Shown here: one piece after another, positions 7,784 to 16,545 of the stretch
Position numbering within the stretch: position 1 is the first letter of the stretch
Layout of the letters: each line of letters opens with the position of its first letter
From: Arthrobacter sp. Soil782
GTDB taxonomy: Bacteria; Actinomycetota; Actinomycetes; Actinomycetales; Micrococcaceae
DNA length: 54,426 nucleotides
Direction: 5' to 3'
Assembly (NCBI RefSeq): GCF_001428435.1
Contig: NZ_LMSO01000013.1
Location: forward strand, 1-54,426
The notes under the pieces: generated by a model
Seen by the model: only the letters and a program-made list of their open reading frames with translations
What the model was told of the DNA's origin: nothing
Database searches by the model: none
Position numbers and translations under genes: made by a program

Positions 7784-8929
7784 CTAAGCCGTCACTGGCG
7801 AGTTTGAGGCTTCAGCCCGCTCCCCCACGCGACTCCGTGCTGAGCTCCACGAGTCCAATACCGCCCGCACGTCCGCACGCCGCTCCGACGCTACCGCGGC
7901 CCGGTACGCGTCCTCCACCACGTCGTCGATCAACACCCGCTGCCCCGTCGACGCTGACTGCACCGCCGCCTCCACCATCGTCAGGCTCAGCACGTTCGAG
8001 TGCACCTCCCCCGAAGGCACCTCCCGGGACCGCAACGCCGCCACAAACTCCGCCAACGCCCCGGCGATCTCCTCCTCGTGCGACACCGGCGGAACCGAAG
8101 CTGCACCGGACACCAGCTCAGCAACGGGAGTACCCGAACCGTCCCACGCTGCCGTACCCCCGGCCCCGTTCACCCGCCAGGACCCGTTCCACGACGTCTC
8201 CAACCCGTCCGCACACCAGCTGCCCGTATACACGTATCGGGTGCCACCGCTCATCTGGAACACAGCGGTGGCGGCAGCAGCGCCGTCGTACCAGCTCCAC
8301 GACGGATTGAACTCCTCGCAATACACCGACACCGGATCCTGATCCAGCAGGAACCGCACCGCATCGAACTGGTGGATTGCCATGTCCACCAGCAGCACAT
8401 GCGCCATCTCCTCCCGGAACCCACCAAAGTGCGGGGCCTTGAAGAACTCGGTCGTCACTACACCAATGTCGCCCAACTCAGCAGTGAGCGCCTTCAACTG
8501 CGTCAGCCCCTGGAAATACCGACGCGACTGGCTGATCATCAACAGCTGCCCGCTCACCTCCGCCGCAGCCGCCAACGACAGCCCCTCCGCCACCGTCGGC
8601 GCCACCGGCTTCTCACACAGCACCGGCAACCCGGCGAACATCGCCTCCACATTCACCGGATGATGCGCCGCCGGCACCGTCACATTCACGACGGCATGCG
8701 CATCGGTCGCCGCCGCCACCTCCGACACCGAGGTGCCCAAAGCAACGTCCCGCAGCCCGAACTCCTCGACCGCGGCCTGCGCGGCACCCAGGTTGAGGTC
8801 CACGAGACCGACCAGCTCGACGTCGTCGTTCGCTTGCAAAGTCCTGATCCAGGCCTTGCCCATCCCGCCGGCACCGACCTGCACCACCCGCAGCCGGCCG
8901 GCGGTCTCCACGGTCTTGAAGGTGATCAA
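7784..8929 (-). CDS. Gfo/Idh/MocA-family oxidoreductase (ThuB-type)
   Basis: 381 residues. The N-terminal Rossmann fold has [13 protein letters not shown] (about residues 15-27), and VLCEKPVA is the conserved EKP motif with the catalytic-type lysine. A C-terminal GFO_IDH_MocA domain follows. The enzymes oxidise or reduce sugar hydroxyls with NAD(P)H. The start is TTG at 8929, overlapping the stop of the upstream thuA (TTGA); the next ATG would cut into the nucleotide-binding loop. Coupling to ThuA matches ThuAB of rhizobia, which handle trehalose, maltose and related disaccharides through 3-keto derivatives. It is the last gene of the operon. Confidence 0.85.
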   Translation of the reverse strand: MITFKTVETAGRLRVVQVGAGGMGKAWIRTLQANDDVELVGLVDLNLGAAQAAVEEFGLRDVALGTSVSEVAAATDAHAVVNVTVPAAHHPVNVEAMFAGLPVLCEKPVAPTVAEGLSLAAAAEVSGQLLMISQSRRYFQGLTQLKALTAELGDIGVVTTEFFKAPHFGGFREEMAHVLLVDMAIHQFDAVRFLLDQDPVSVYCEEFNPSWSWYDGAAAATAVFQMSGGTRYVYTGSWCADGLETSWNGSWRVNGAGGTAAWDGSGTPVAELVSGAASVPPVSHEEEIAGALAEFVAALRSREVPSGEVHSNVLSLTMVEAAVQSASTGQRVLIDDVVEDAYRAAVASERRADVRAVLDSWSSARSRVGERAEASNSPVTA

Positions 8930-9705
8930 TTGCTCATCGCTCCCTGGTAGCCATGACCGGTGTAGAAGTCCTCGGTCTCGTAGCGCAGCAGCACCGGGTC
9001 GGTGCGCTCGGGCCGCAGGGTCTTGGCCCACTCGACGCCGTTGGCGATCACGCGGCGCACGTCCTTGTGGTGGTAGACCGGGTAGTCCTGGTCGCCCGGG
9101 CTGAAGAAGAAGATCTTCCCGAAACCGCGCTTGAAGGTGCAGCCGCTGCGGAACACCTCGCCGCCGCTGAAGGTGCTGAGGAAGATCAGCTCGTCCGGCG
9201 CGGGAATGTCGAAGAACTCCCCGTACATCTCCTGCTCGGGAATGATGAACGGGTGCGGCACGCCCTGCGCAATAGGGTGCGCCGGGTTCACGGTCCACAC
9301 GATCTCGCGGTCACGCTCGGACCGCCACCGCAGCGTGCACGACGTGCCCATCAGCTTCCCGAAAATCTTCGACCAGTGGCCCGAGTGCAACACCAGCAGC
9401 CCCATGCCCGCCAGCACGTGCCGGTGGACGCGCTCGACAACTTCGTCCGCCACCTCCCCATGCGCGGCATGCCCCCACCACACCAGCACGTCGGTGTTCT
9501 CCAGGACGTCCTCGGTGAGGCCGTGTTCGGGATCGTCGAGGGTGGCGGTGGTGACAACAGCCCGCGCGCCGAGGTTCTCCTCGATGCCCTCGCGGATGGT
9601 GTTGTGCATGCCGTCGGGGTAGATGGCGCGGACTTCGGGCTGTTCCTGCTCGTGGCGGTTCTCGCCCCAGACGAGGACGCGCACGGTGTCAGAACTGGTG
9701 GTCAT
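8926..9705 (-). CDS. thuA: ThuA-like protein (trehalose utilisation family)
   Basis: A 259-residue class I glutamine amidotransferase-like fold: [12 protein letters not shown] at the N-terminus, [26 protein letters not shown] around the nucleophile-elbow position (Ser instead of Cys), and a C-terminal [16 protein letters not shown]. ThuA family proteins partner with ThuB dehydrogenases in keto-disaccharide metabolism. The start [10 protein letters not shown] has GAAAACC just upstream, a weak ribosome site. It is translationally coupled to the downstream oxidoreductase and lies 27 bp after the permease gene. Confidence 0.85.
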   Translation of the reverse strand: MTTSSDTVRVLVWGENRHEQEQPEVRAIYPDGMHNTIREGIEENLGARAVVTTATLDDPEHGLTEDVLENTDVLVWWGHAAHGEVADEVVERVHRHVLAGMGLLVLHSGHWSKIFGKLMGTSCTLRWRSERDREIVWTVNPAHPIAQGVPHPFIIPEQEMYGEFFDIPAPDELIFLSTFSGGEVFRSGCTFKRGFGKIFFFSPGDQDYPVYHHKDVRRVIANGVEWAKTLRPERTDPVLLRYETEDFYTGHGYQGAMSN

Positions 9706-9732
9706 GGTTTTCTCACTTTCAGTTAGCAGCGT

Positions 9733-10596
9733 TCACTTGACGGCCCCGCCGGTGGCACCGGCCGCAACGTATTTCTGGGCCAGGATCAACAGCGCGATCG
9801 CCGGCAGGGAGGACAGGACGGCGGTAGCCATGACGGCACTCCAGTTGGACACCTGCGTGCCCAGGTACTGGTAGATGCCCAGGGTCACCGGCCGCACCTC
9901 ATCGGTGGTGGTGAGGGTCAGCGCGAACAGGAAGTCGCTCCAGGAGAACAGGAACGCGAACAGGCCCGCGGTGATCAGCGAGTTCCGGCTGATCGGCAGC
10001 ACAATCGAGACGAACGCACGGACCAGCCCGGCGCCGTCGACCCTCGCGGCCTCCACGATCGACGTTGGAATGCCGATCATGAACGCCCGCATGATGAGGA
10101 TGACGAACGGGATGGCATGCGTGGCGTCGGCGAGGATCAGGCCGGGGATGCTGTTGAGCAGCCCGAGATCGTTGTACGCCGCGTACAGCGCATTCGCGAT
10201 CACGATGCCCGGAATCATCTGCGAGATCAGAATCGCCAGCAGCGCGATGTTCACCCAGCGGAACCGGAACTGCGCCAGCGCATAAGCCGCCGGTGCCGCC
10301 ACGAGCAGGCTGAACACCACCGTCCCCAGCGAAACGATCAGGCTCGTGACGAGGTTCGGTCCCTGCTCGGCGATCGCCCGGGCGTACCCGTCGAAGCTCG
10401 GATTCAGCGGGAAGAAGCTGGCGGTCAGCGTGTTGCCGGAGGGCTGCAGCGAGGCGTTCACCATCCAGTAGACGGGGAACAACATCACGGCCAGGAACAG
10501 GATCCCCAGCGCGGTATACCCGGCGGAACGGGTGCGTTCCTTGCCTGCGTTGCGCTGTGCCGGAACGGGTACGACGGCGGCGTCTACAGTGGTCAC
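9733..10596 (-). CDS. Carbohydrate ABC transporter permease (MalG type)
   Basis: 287 residues with six predicted membrane segments. The EAA loop is VEAARVDGAGLVRAFVSIVLPISR, which contacts the transport ATPase. The start is taken as GTG at 10596, with AAGGGG 6 bp upstream; a GTG at 10635 overlaps the previous gene too far. It forms the inner-membrane channel with the following MalF-type permease. No ATPase gene is in the operon, so a shared MsiK-type ATPase elsewhere probably powers it. Confidence 0.9.
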   Translation of the reverse strand: MTTVDAAVVPVPAQRNAGKERTRSAGYTALGILFLAVMLFPVYWMVNASLQPSGNTLTASFFPLNPSFDGYARAIAEQGPNLVTSLIVSLGTVVFSLLVAAPAAYALAQFRFRWVNIALLAILISQMIPGIVIANALYAAYNDLGLLNSIPGLILADATHAIPFVILIMRAFMIGIPTSIVEAARVDGAGLVRAFVSIVLPISRNSLITAGLFAFLFSWSDFLFALTLTTTDEVRPVTLGIYQYLGTQVSNWSAVMATAVLSSLPAIALLILAQKYVAAGATGGAVK

Positions 10597-10606
10597 GGTT
10601 GTCCCC

Positions 10607-11560
10607 TTACTCGTCGACTGCGCGCCGGTTGGCACGGAGGTAGATGACGGCGAACACCAGCGAGATCAGGATCAGGATGTTGCTGAACGCGGCACCCACC
10701 CCGAACTCGAAGTTGATGAACGACTCCTGGTACGACCGGATGGACAGCGTCTGCGTGGCATTCGCAGGCCCGCCGTTGGTCAGGCCCAGGATGATGTCCA
10801 GCACCTTGATGGTGTAGACGACGCCGAGCACCAGCACCACGCTGATCACCGGCTTCAGGTTGGGCAGCGTGATGTGCCGGAACGCCTTCCACCCGGTGGC
10901 GCCGTCCAGCGCGCCCGCCTCGTACAGCTCATCCGGGATGTCCTGCAGACCCCCATAGAGGATGGTCACGTTGAATGGAATGCCCACCCAGATATTCACC
11001 AGGACGACGGCGATAAGCGCCACCGCCGGGCTGGTCAGCCACGGCACTGGTTCAATCCCGAAGGTGCCGAGGAACTGATTGAGGATGCCGGAATCCTGCT
11101 CGAGGATTGAGCGCCAGGTGGCGCTGGAAACAATGAGCGGGAGCAGCCATGGGAGCAGGAGCATCGAGCGCAGGAAGTTGCTCAACGGGAAGCGCCGCTT
11201 GAAGAAGCATGCGAGCGCCAGACCGATGATGAACTGCCCGGCGATGGACCCGATCGTGAAGAGCGCGGTGTTGGTCATCGACGGCCAGAACAGGTTGCTG
11301 CTCAGCACCGCCTGGTAGTTCGCGAACCCCACCCACGGCGCTTCTCCGGTGAAGAAGGTCTTGGTGGTGTAGTCCTGCAGGCTCATGGTGATGTTCTTGA
11401 CCACCGGGTAGCCGAAGAACAGCACCAGGTACAAGGCGGCCGGCGCCACGAACAGGAGGCGGGTGACGTTCTCGCGGGAGAACCGGCGTCGTGCGCGGAC
11501 GGGAGGCGGGGCCTCCGCGGCGGAGGCGGCCGCCGTCGTCGTAAGTTCCGTCTGTGTCAT
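10607..11560 (-). CDS. Carbohydrate ABC transporter permease (MalF type)
   Basis: 317 residues. A hydrophilic N-terminal tail (about 35 residues) is followed by six membrane segments and the EAA loop YEAGALDGATGWKAFRHITLPNL. The start at 11560 (MTQTEL) has GGAAAGG 8 bp upstream; 14 extra in-frame codons exist but lack a site. It stands 58 bp after the binding protein gene and partners the MalG-type permease. Confidence 0.9.
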   Translation of the reverse strand: MTQTELTTTAAASAAEAPPPVRARRRFSRENVTRLLFVAPAALYLVLFFGYPVVKNITMSLQDYTTKTFFTGEAPWVGFANYQAVLSSNLFWPSMTNTALFTIGSIAGQFIIGLALACFFKRRFPLSNFLRSMLLLPWLLPLIVSSATWRSILEQDSGILNQFLGTFGIEPVPWLTSPAVALIAVVLVNIWVGIPFNVTILYGGLQDIPDELYEAGALDGATGWKAFRHITLPNLKPVISVVLVLGVVYTIKVLDIILGLTNGGPANATQTLSIRSYQESFINFEFGVGAAFSNILILISLVFAVIYLRANRRAVDE

Positions 11561-11618
11561 CGAACGTGACCTTTCCGGCGTCGTGCTGAGTACTCGCTGC
11601 ACATCGTGTCCGCCTGCG

Positions 11619-12842
11619 CTATCCCGCGGAGGCCTGCTCGAAGGCCTCGGCGGGCTCAGCCTTACCGGTCAGCGCGAGCTGGATGGCGGTGTAGATGGTG
11701 GTGGCGGCTTCGGGCCACTCCTCGCCGAGCTGTCCCGTGCGCGAGCGGGCGTTGGCCACCTGCTCGGTGAAGGACTCCATCTCCGGGACGTTGGCGACGA
11801 ACTCCTCGGCGAGCGCGGTTTTGGTGGGGACGGTGTAGCGCGCTTCGGCGAGCGCGAGCTGGTTCTCGTCGTTGCTCATGCACTCGACGAATTCGGCGGC
11901 CTTGGCCTGCTTGGCGTCGTCGCCGGTGACCGGGACGGTCCATACTTCGCCGCCGAGCGGGGCGATGGAGGTCTGGCCGTCCTCGTTGACCGGGATCTGC
12001 ACGGAGGCGAACTGCACGTCCGGGTTCTCCTGCAGGGCCGGGATCTGCCAGGGGCCGTTGACCATCATGGCGGCCTTGCCCGCGACGAACTGGTCCTTCA
12101 CGTCGGCCTGGGACCAGTTGATGACGGCCTCGGAGGCGGAGCCGCTGCTGACGAGGTCCTTCCAGAGTGCGAGTGCCTCGGCGACCTCGGGGCTGGTGAG
12201 GTCGGTTTCCTCGCCGCCGTTGGACCACATGAACGGCAGGAACTGCCAGCTGCCCTCGTATGTGGCGATCGCGGAGAACGCGATGCCGTACTGGTCACCT
12301 TCCGTCAGTTGCTCCGCGGCGGCCTTGAGCTCGTCCCAGGTCTGCGGCGGTTCGACGCCGGCCGCCTCCAGCAGCTCGGGGTTGTAGAAGATGCCGAGGG
12401 TGTTGGCGGTCGGTGCGAGCCCGTAGACCTCGCCCTCGTACGTGGCAGCTTCCAGCATGCCCTGCGCGAAACCGGACGTGTCGACGTCGTACTGGCTCAG
12501 CGGCGACAGGCCGCCGGTGGCGGCGATCTCCTGGACGTCGGGGTTGTCGAGCATGAGGACGTCGGGCAGGGTCTTGGAGGATGCGCGCTGCAGGACCTTC
12601 TGGATGAGGTCCTTGCCGGGGACGGTCTCGCGTTCGATGGTGACGCTGAGCTCGGTGGCGCAGCGGTCGATGGCTTCCTGGACGAGCGTCTTGTCAGGCT
12701 CGTTGTTGTAGTAGTCGACGACGGTGAGGGTGTCAACGTCGCCGCTTGCGGTCGCACTGCCGCCTCCTCCACCGCAGGCGGTGAGGGCGAATGGTGCGAT
12801 GGCGGTCATGGCTGCCAGGGTGGTCAGTTTCCGGTTTTTCAT
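11619..12842 (-). CDS. Extracellular solute-binding lipoprotein (CUT1 sugar family)
   Basis: 407 residues. The lipobox LTAC places the lipidated cysteine at residue 23. The mature part shows the family-1 binding protein pattern: LTVVDYYNNEPDKTLVQEAIDRC at the N-terminus, then WDELKAAAEQLT, then MMVNGPWQIP and APLGGEVWTVP. It captures a sugar, probably a disaccharide given ThuA/ThuB, and delivers it to the two permeases. AGGAGCC precedes the ATG. It is the first gene of the operon, downstream of two LacI-type operators. Confidence 0.9.
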   Translation of the reverse strand: MKNRKLTTLAAMTAIAPFALTACGGGGGSATASGDVDTLTVVDYYNNEPDKTLVQEAIDRCATELSVTIERETVPGKDLIQKVLQRASSKTLPDVLMLDNPDVQEIAATGGLSPLSQYDVDTSGFAQGMLEAATYEGEVYGLAPTANTLGIFYNPELLEAAGVEPPQTWDELKAAAEQLTEGDQYGIAFSAIATYEGSWQFLPFMWSNGGEETDLTSPEVAEALALWKDLVSSGSASEAVINWSQADVKDQFVAGKAAMMVNGPWQIPALQENPDVQFASVQIPVNEDGQTSIAPLGGEVWTVPVTGDDAKQAKAAEFVECMSNDENQLALAEARYTVPTKTALAEEFVANVPEMESFTEQVANARSRTGQLGEEWPEAATTIYTAIQLALTGKAEPAEAFEQASAG

Positions 12843-12873
12843 GGGGGGCTCCTTTGCCTATGTCGGGGCGGAA

Positions 12874-12889
12874 AGTAAAGCGCTTTACT
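12874..12889. promoter_or_regulatory. LacI-type operator O1, perfect palindrome AGTAAAGCGCTTTACT
   Basis: A perfect 16-bp palindrome with the central CG of LacI/GalR-family sites. It lies 32 bp upstream of the binding-protein start, where bound repressor would block the sugar operon. Confidence 0.88.
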
Positions 12890-12940
12890 GAACGACTCCA
12901 ATCGAGTGTGGTGGGTCACAGCCAGACTTGTCAATAGAAA

Positions 12941-12956
12941 ATTTAAACGCTTTACT
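12941..12956. promoter_or_regulatory. LacI-type operator O2 (imperfect palindrome)
   Basis: ATTTAAAC-GCTTTACT: the right half is identical to O1 and the left half matches at 5 of 8 positions. The centre-to-centre distance to O1 is 67 bp. It lies 67 bp upstream of the lacI-type start, suggesting autoregulation or looping. Confidence 0.7.
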
Positions 12957-13022
12957 GAAGGAGTTCTTGCGGGTTCTTTTTCGAACGCCCGTGTTGTTTC
13001 GCTGACTCGAAGGGCGGTTCCC

Positions 13023-14048
13023 GTGGCCACCATGCAGGACGTTGCACGGCACGCCAACGTGTCCATCGCGACGGTGTCCTTCACGATCAACAACACCAAG
13101 CCGGTCTCCCCCGCGACGCGGGCCAAGGTCGAGGCGGCGATGCAGGAGCTCGGGTTCCGGCGCAACGTCGTCGGGCGCGCGCTGGCGAGCAAGCGGACCC
13201 GGATCATCGCGCTGCTGTTCCCGGCACTGCAGCACTCGTTCAGCGGAACCGTGGTGCACTTCTTCACCAGCGCAGCGGCGGCGGCCCGGGAGCTCGGCTA
13301 CAACCTGGTGCTGTGGCCCATCAGCAACGACGCCGGCCAGACCACTGAGCTGACCTCAAGCGGACTGGTGGACGGCGTGATCCTGATGGAGGTCCAGTTC
13401 GATGATCCGCGTGTTGCGGAGCTGGAGAAGTCCGGGACGCCGTTCGCGTTGATTGGCCGTACCCGTGATCCGAGTGCGTTGACCTACGTCGACATCAATT
13501 TCGAGGAGACCCTGGTGGCTGCGGTCCAGCACCTCACCGAGCTGGGACACTCCCGGATTGTGTTGCTGGACGACGCCGTGGGCAGCCGCGATCTCGAGGG
13601 TTTCGGCCCGGTGGGCCGGTCGCGGGACAGCTACGAAGGCGAGATGATGCGCCAGGGGCTTGAGCCGGCGTCGTTCACGTGCGAGGCGACTCCTGGAGCG
13701 GGGAAGGCTGCGGCGGCAGAGCTGCTGCGCGATTTCCCGGACGCCACCGGAGTCATCATCCAGAACGAGCTCGCCGCTACAGGGTTTGTCAGCGGTCTGC
13801 GGCATGCCGGGATTGAGATTCCCCGGGACCTCTCGGTGCTGTCAGTGGGATCATCGGTGGAGATGGCGGCGATGGCCGATCCGGAGCTGACGGTCATGTC
13901 CTCCCCCAGTATCGAGCTGGGCCGGATGGGTGTGGAGGCGTTGATCGATCAGTTGGAAGGCCGGGCGTCGGAGCTGCGACAGGAACTGGTGATGTGCACG
14001 CTCGAGGGCGGGGAGTCGACGGGACCAGCGGCGACACCTGCTCACTAG
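13023..14048 (+). CDS. LacI-family transcriptional regulator of the sugar operon
   Basis: 341 residues from GTG at 13023, with AAGGGCGG just upstream; longer in-frame versions would run through the operator. The HTH is MQDVARHANVSIATVSFTINN, and the hinge helix PATRAKVEAAMQELGFRRN with RALASKRT follows. The periplasmic-binding-like effector domain runs from about residue 60 (RIIALLFPALQHSF) to the end. It is divergent from the transporter operon with two matching operators between, so it almost certainly represses that operon until the sugar binds. Confidence 0.92.
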   Translation: MATMQDVARHANVSIATVSFTINNTKPVSPATRAKVEAAMQELGFRRNVVGRALASKRTRIIALLFPALQHSFSGTVVHFFTSAAAAARELGYNLVLWPISNDAGQTTELTSSGLVDGVILMEVQFDDPRVAELEKSGTPFALIGRTRDPSALTYVDINFEETLVAAVQHLTELGHSRIVLLDDAVGSRDLEGFGPVGRSRDSYEGEMMRQGLEPASFTCEATPGAGKAAAAELLRDFPDATGVIIQNELAATGFVSGLRHAGIEIPRDLSVLSVGSSVEMAAMADPELTVMSSPSIELGRMGVEALIDQLEGRASELRQELVMCTLEGGESTGPAATPAH

Positions 14049-14158
14049 CGGCCTCGATCAACGGAGGTGCCGCCGGCCTACAGGCGCGGCGGGACTCCAG
14101 GATCTCAGTAGAATTACTTCTTCGACTGGGAAAACTTTGCACCAAAGGAAGTCTCACC

Positions 14159-15541
14159 ATGCGCTCGCTGCGCTCCCCCTTGCTTATTGCCACCACCCTC
14201 GCGCTCGTCACCGGCTGTGCCGGCGGACAGCCGGCCGACCCAGGGACCCCTCCTTCCCCGAAACCAACGACGACGACGGCCGCACCCAGCTCACCAGCGG
14301 CCGCCGGCACAGCGGGTCTCACCGCGGTTCCGTTCGACGACGCACCGCGCGAACTGACCGAACTCGAAGAATCATTGATGGTCGAGCCCGGACCCAACGC
14401 CGAATTGGGCACGGTGGAAGACGTCCTCGCCACTGCGCGGGAAAGCGATCCGCAGACCGCGGACGACTGGAGCAGCGCGATCCTCGCACTCATCCACGGC
14501 GACTACGCCGAAAACGTCAAGACCGTCGTCAGGTTTGACCCGGGCACCGGCGAGCGCGGCGACGAACCCACCGCCAACGGAACTGCACCGGCGGAGGAGC
14601 CGAGCGTCGGGAACAACCACTTCGCCTTGGTGCTCGATGCCAGCAATTCAATGGCTGAAAGCTCCGGAGAGGGCAGCCGTATGGAGGCTGCCAAGGCCTC
14701 ACTGCTCGCATTCACCGAGGAACTCCCCGAAGACAGCACCGTGAGCCTGCGCGTCTACGGCCATGCCGGCGACGCCTCGGAAGCCGGCAAAGCCGAGTCC
14801 TGCGCAACCACCGAGGTGATCTACTCCGGCGCATCGGACGACGCCGGGCTGGAAGAAACCCTCGCCTCCGTCCAGCCGACCGGTTACACCCCGCTTGCAC
14901 AGGGCATCAGCGATGCCGCGTCCGACTTCCCCGACAACACGACGGACGGCATCGTCTATGTGGTGACTGACGGCGTCGAAACCTGCGGCGGGAACCCCGT
15001 CGAGGCAGCCAAGCAGTTGAGCAACTCCGGCATCGAGCCGGTGGTGAATGTCATCGGCTTCCAGGCCGGAGACACCGACCAGGCAGCACTCGCTGCCATT
15101 GCCGCAGCCGGCGGCGGGAAGTACACCCAGGCCAACTCACCGGCGGACCTTGACGCCTACTGGAAGGAGCAGAACCGGGCGATGCTCCGCGCCTGGAACG
15201 AGTGGCGCAGCACCGAGCTGGCGGCAATCGGCGAGGCCAGCAGTGACATCAAGCGGACCGTCAATGAAGTGAGCAGTGAGCTGAAACGCACAGCCAATGA
15301 CGAGGCCGAGCGCGGCAAGCGGGTGGCCAACCTCCTTCGCGAAGAAATCGACGACGACGTCCGCAGTGAGATCTGGGACTTCTTCGACCAGCGGCGCAGC
15401 ACCATCTGGAACTGGGCCGAGGAAACGCGGGCGGAAAACTGGGAAGCGGCGGAAAGCGAACGGTCCCAGAACTGGGAGGCCGTGTACAACCGGGCACAGT
15501 CCAAGTGGACCGAGCACTACGAGCGGCTGCAGGGCAACTGA
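14159..15541 (+). CDS. von Willebrand factor A lipoprotein with C-terminal 11-residue repeats
   Basis: 460 residues. The lipobox VTGC puts the lipidated cysteine at residue 20, followed by a Pro/Thr/Ala-rich linker. The vWA domain starts near residue 155 with the MIDAS motif DASNS, then TGYTPL and TDGVETCGG. The C-terminus is unusual: from residue 403 to 457 there are five successive 11-residue units (S/A-x-x-W at the front, R near the end), and less regular units of the same length precede them. This predicts a long amphipathic or hendecad coiled helix. AAAGGAAG precedes the ATG. Function is unknown; extracellular metal-dependent adhesion or complex assembly is typical of vWA lipoproteins. 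Confidence 0.8.
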   Translation: MRSLRSPLLIATTLALVTGCAGGQPADPGTPPSPKPTTTTAAPSSPAAAGTAGLTAVPFDDAPRELTELEESLMVEPGPNAELGTVEDVLATARESDPQTADDWSSAILALIHGDYAENVKTVVRFDPGTGERGDEPTANGTAPAEEPSVGNNHFALVLDASNSMAESSGEGSRMEAAKASLLAFTEELPEDSTVSLRVYGHAGDASEAGKAESCATTEVIYSGASDDAGLEETLASVQPTGYTPLAQGISDAASDFPDNTTDGIVYVVTDGVETCGGNPVEAAKQLSNSGIEPVVNVIGFQAGDTDQAALAAIAAAGGGKYTQANSPADLDAYWKEQNRAMLRAWNEWRSTELAAIGEASSDIKRTVNEVSSELKRTANDEAERGKRVANLLREEIDDDVRSEIWDFFDQRRSTIWNWAEETRAENWEAAESERSQNWEAVYNRAQSKWTEHYERLQGN

Positions 15542-15631
15542 CCAGGTAAGGCTTGCGCGCCGCGGTGGCGCCCCGCCGTCGTCGTTCGGTGACGAAGATC
15601 CCCTGGCGTGACGTCGAAGAAGGGAGAGCTG

Positions 15632-16372
15632 CTACCCTGCAAGGTCTTTTGCCAGGGCCCGCTTGTCTCGAACAAGGACTGTCTGGCTTTCTCTCCTGAG
15701 GTCGAACAACCCAATGGCATCGATCAACTCGCTCAACTTCTGGTAGCCGTAGTTACGGGAGTCCAGCGACGCTTGGTTTCCTATCTGGCTTCCCACCGCT
15801 GACAGATTTGCCCAGCCGTCATCACCGCTTGCAGCTTCTACAGCATTGCGCATGAGGAGTACCAGGCGAGTATCTCCGCGCAGTTTCTTCGGGTCAGCGC
15901 GTTCTTCCAGGGAAGTATCGGCGCTGACGGGCGATTGACCCAGCCCCTCCACATAGGTGAATAGGGAACAAGCGTTGACAAAAGGATCAGGAGTTTTTCT
16001 CTCCCCGAACCCGTAGACCTTTAGACCATCCGCCAATATCCGCATGACTAGTGGGGTGAAATCGGCGTCGCTGGAGACAAGGGCGAACGCATCCACTGAG
16101 CCGCCACTGAGCAGGTCCATGGCATCAATCACCATCGCCATATCAGCCGCGTTCTTGCCGGTGCTGTATGCAAACTGCTGCATCGGCCGTATCGCGTACG
16201 GGTGAAGGGCTGCTTCCCATTGCTGCAAATAGGGGCTTTTCCAGTCGCCATACGCTCGCCGTACATTGGCAACCCCGTGTCGGGCAACTTCGGCAAGGAC
16301 CACATCAATCTTCGAGGCTGGCGCGTTGTCGGCATCTATGAGCAAGGCTATGCGCTTCTCTTCAGGCTTCAC
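15632..16372 (-). CDS. NYN-domain (PIN-like) protein with C-terminal winged-helix-like domain
   Basis: 246 residues. The NYN nuclease-fold acidic motifs are visible: IALLIDADN, NAADMAMVIDAMDLL and LVSSDADFTPLV. Such domains are metal-dependent RNases. The C-terminal ~80 residues (LLMRNAVEAASGDDGWANLSAVGSQI...YGYQKLSELIDAIG) match the LOTUS/OST-HTH pattern of RNA-binding modules. The start is GTG at 16372 without a strong ribosome site. It is convergent with the vWA gene and likely cytosolic. Confidence 0.85.
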   Translation of the reverse strand: MKPEEKRIALLIDADNAPASKIDVVLAEVARHGVANVRRAYGDWKSPYLQQWEAALHPYAIRPMQQFAYSTGKNAADMAMVIDAMDLLSGGSVDAFALVSSDADFTPLVMRILADGLKVYGFGERKTPDPFVNACSLFTYVEGLGQSPVSADTSLEERADPKKLRGDTRLVLLMRNAVEAASGDDGWANLSAVGSQIGNQASLDSRNYGYQKLSELIDAIGLFDLRRESQTVLVRDKRALAKDLAG

Positions 16373-16500
16373 CTGTTGAGCATGCAGGCAGACTCAGGTG
16401 CGGTCAACTCACCCGGCACTTCGACCACGTGTCGCTCAACCGTGCGTCTGGAACTGACCTGCCGCCGCCGTCGTCGTTCGCTAACTCACCCCAAACAGGA

Positions 16501-16530
16501 AAGGGCGGCACCGCTTCCGGTGCCGCCCTT
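16501..16530 (-). terminator. Strong terminator of the PTS operon
   Basis: A perfect 13-bp G+C-rich stem (16501-16513 with 16518-16530) and a CTTC loop, 15 bp beyond the stop of the PTS IIC gene. On the minus strand it is followed by a short T-containing stretch. Confidence 0.85.
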
Positions 16531-16545
16531 CCCTACCTCTAACTC

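Noticed and set aside
8000..8950. 316-codon open frame antisense to the oxidoreductase
   Set aside because: Arg/His-rich composition typical of a shadow frame of a high-G+C gene.
8930..9298. Long N-terminal extension of the oxidoreductase frame
   Set aside because: Its residues are the out-of-frame reading of thuA; the Rossmann fold begins only after 8929.
12906..13022. 39-residue N-terminal extension of the LacI regulator
   Set aside because: It would translate the operator region, and the HTH must be at the N-terminus; GTG 13023 with AAGGGCGG fits.
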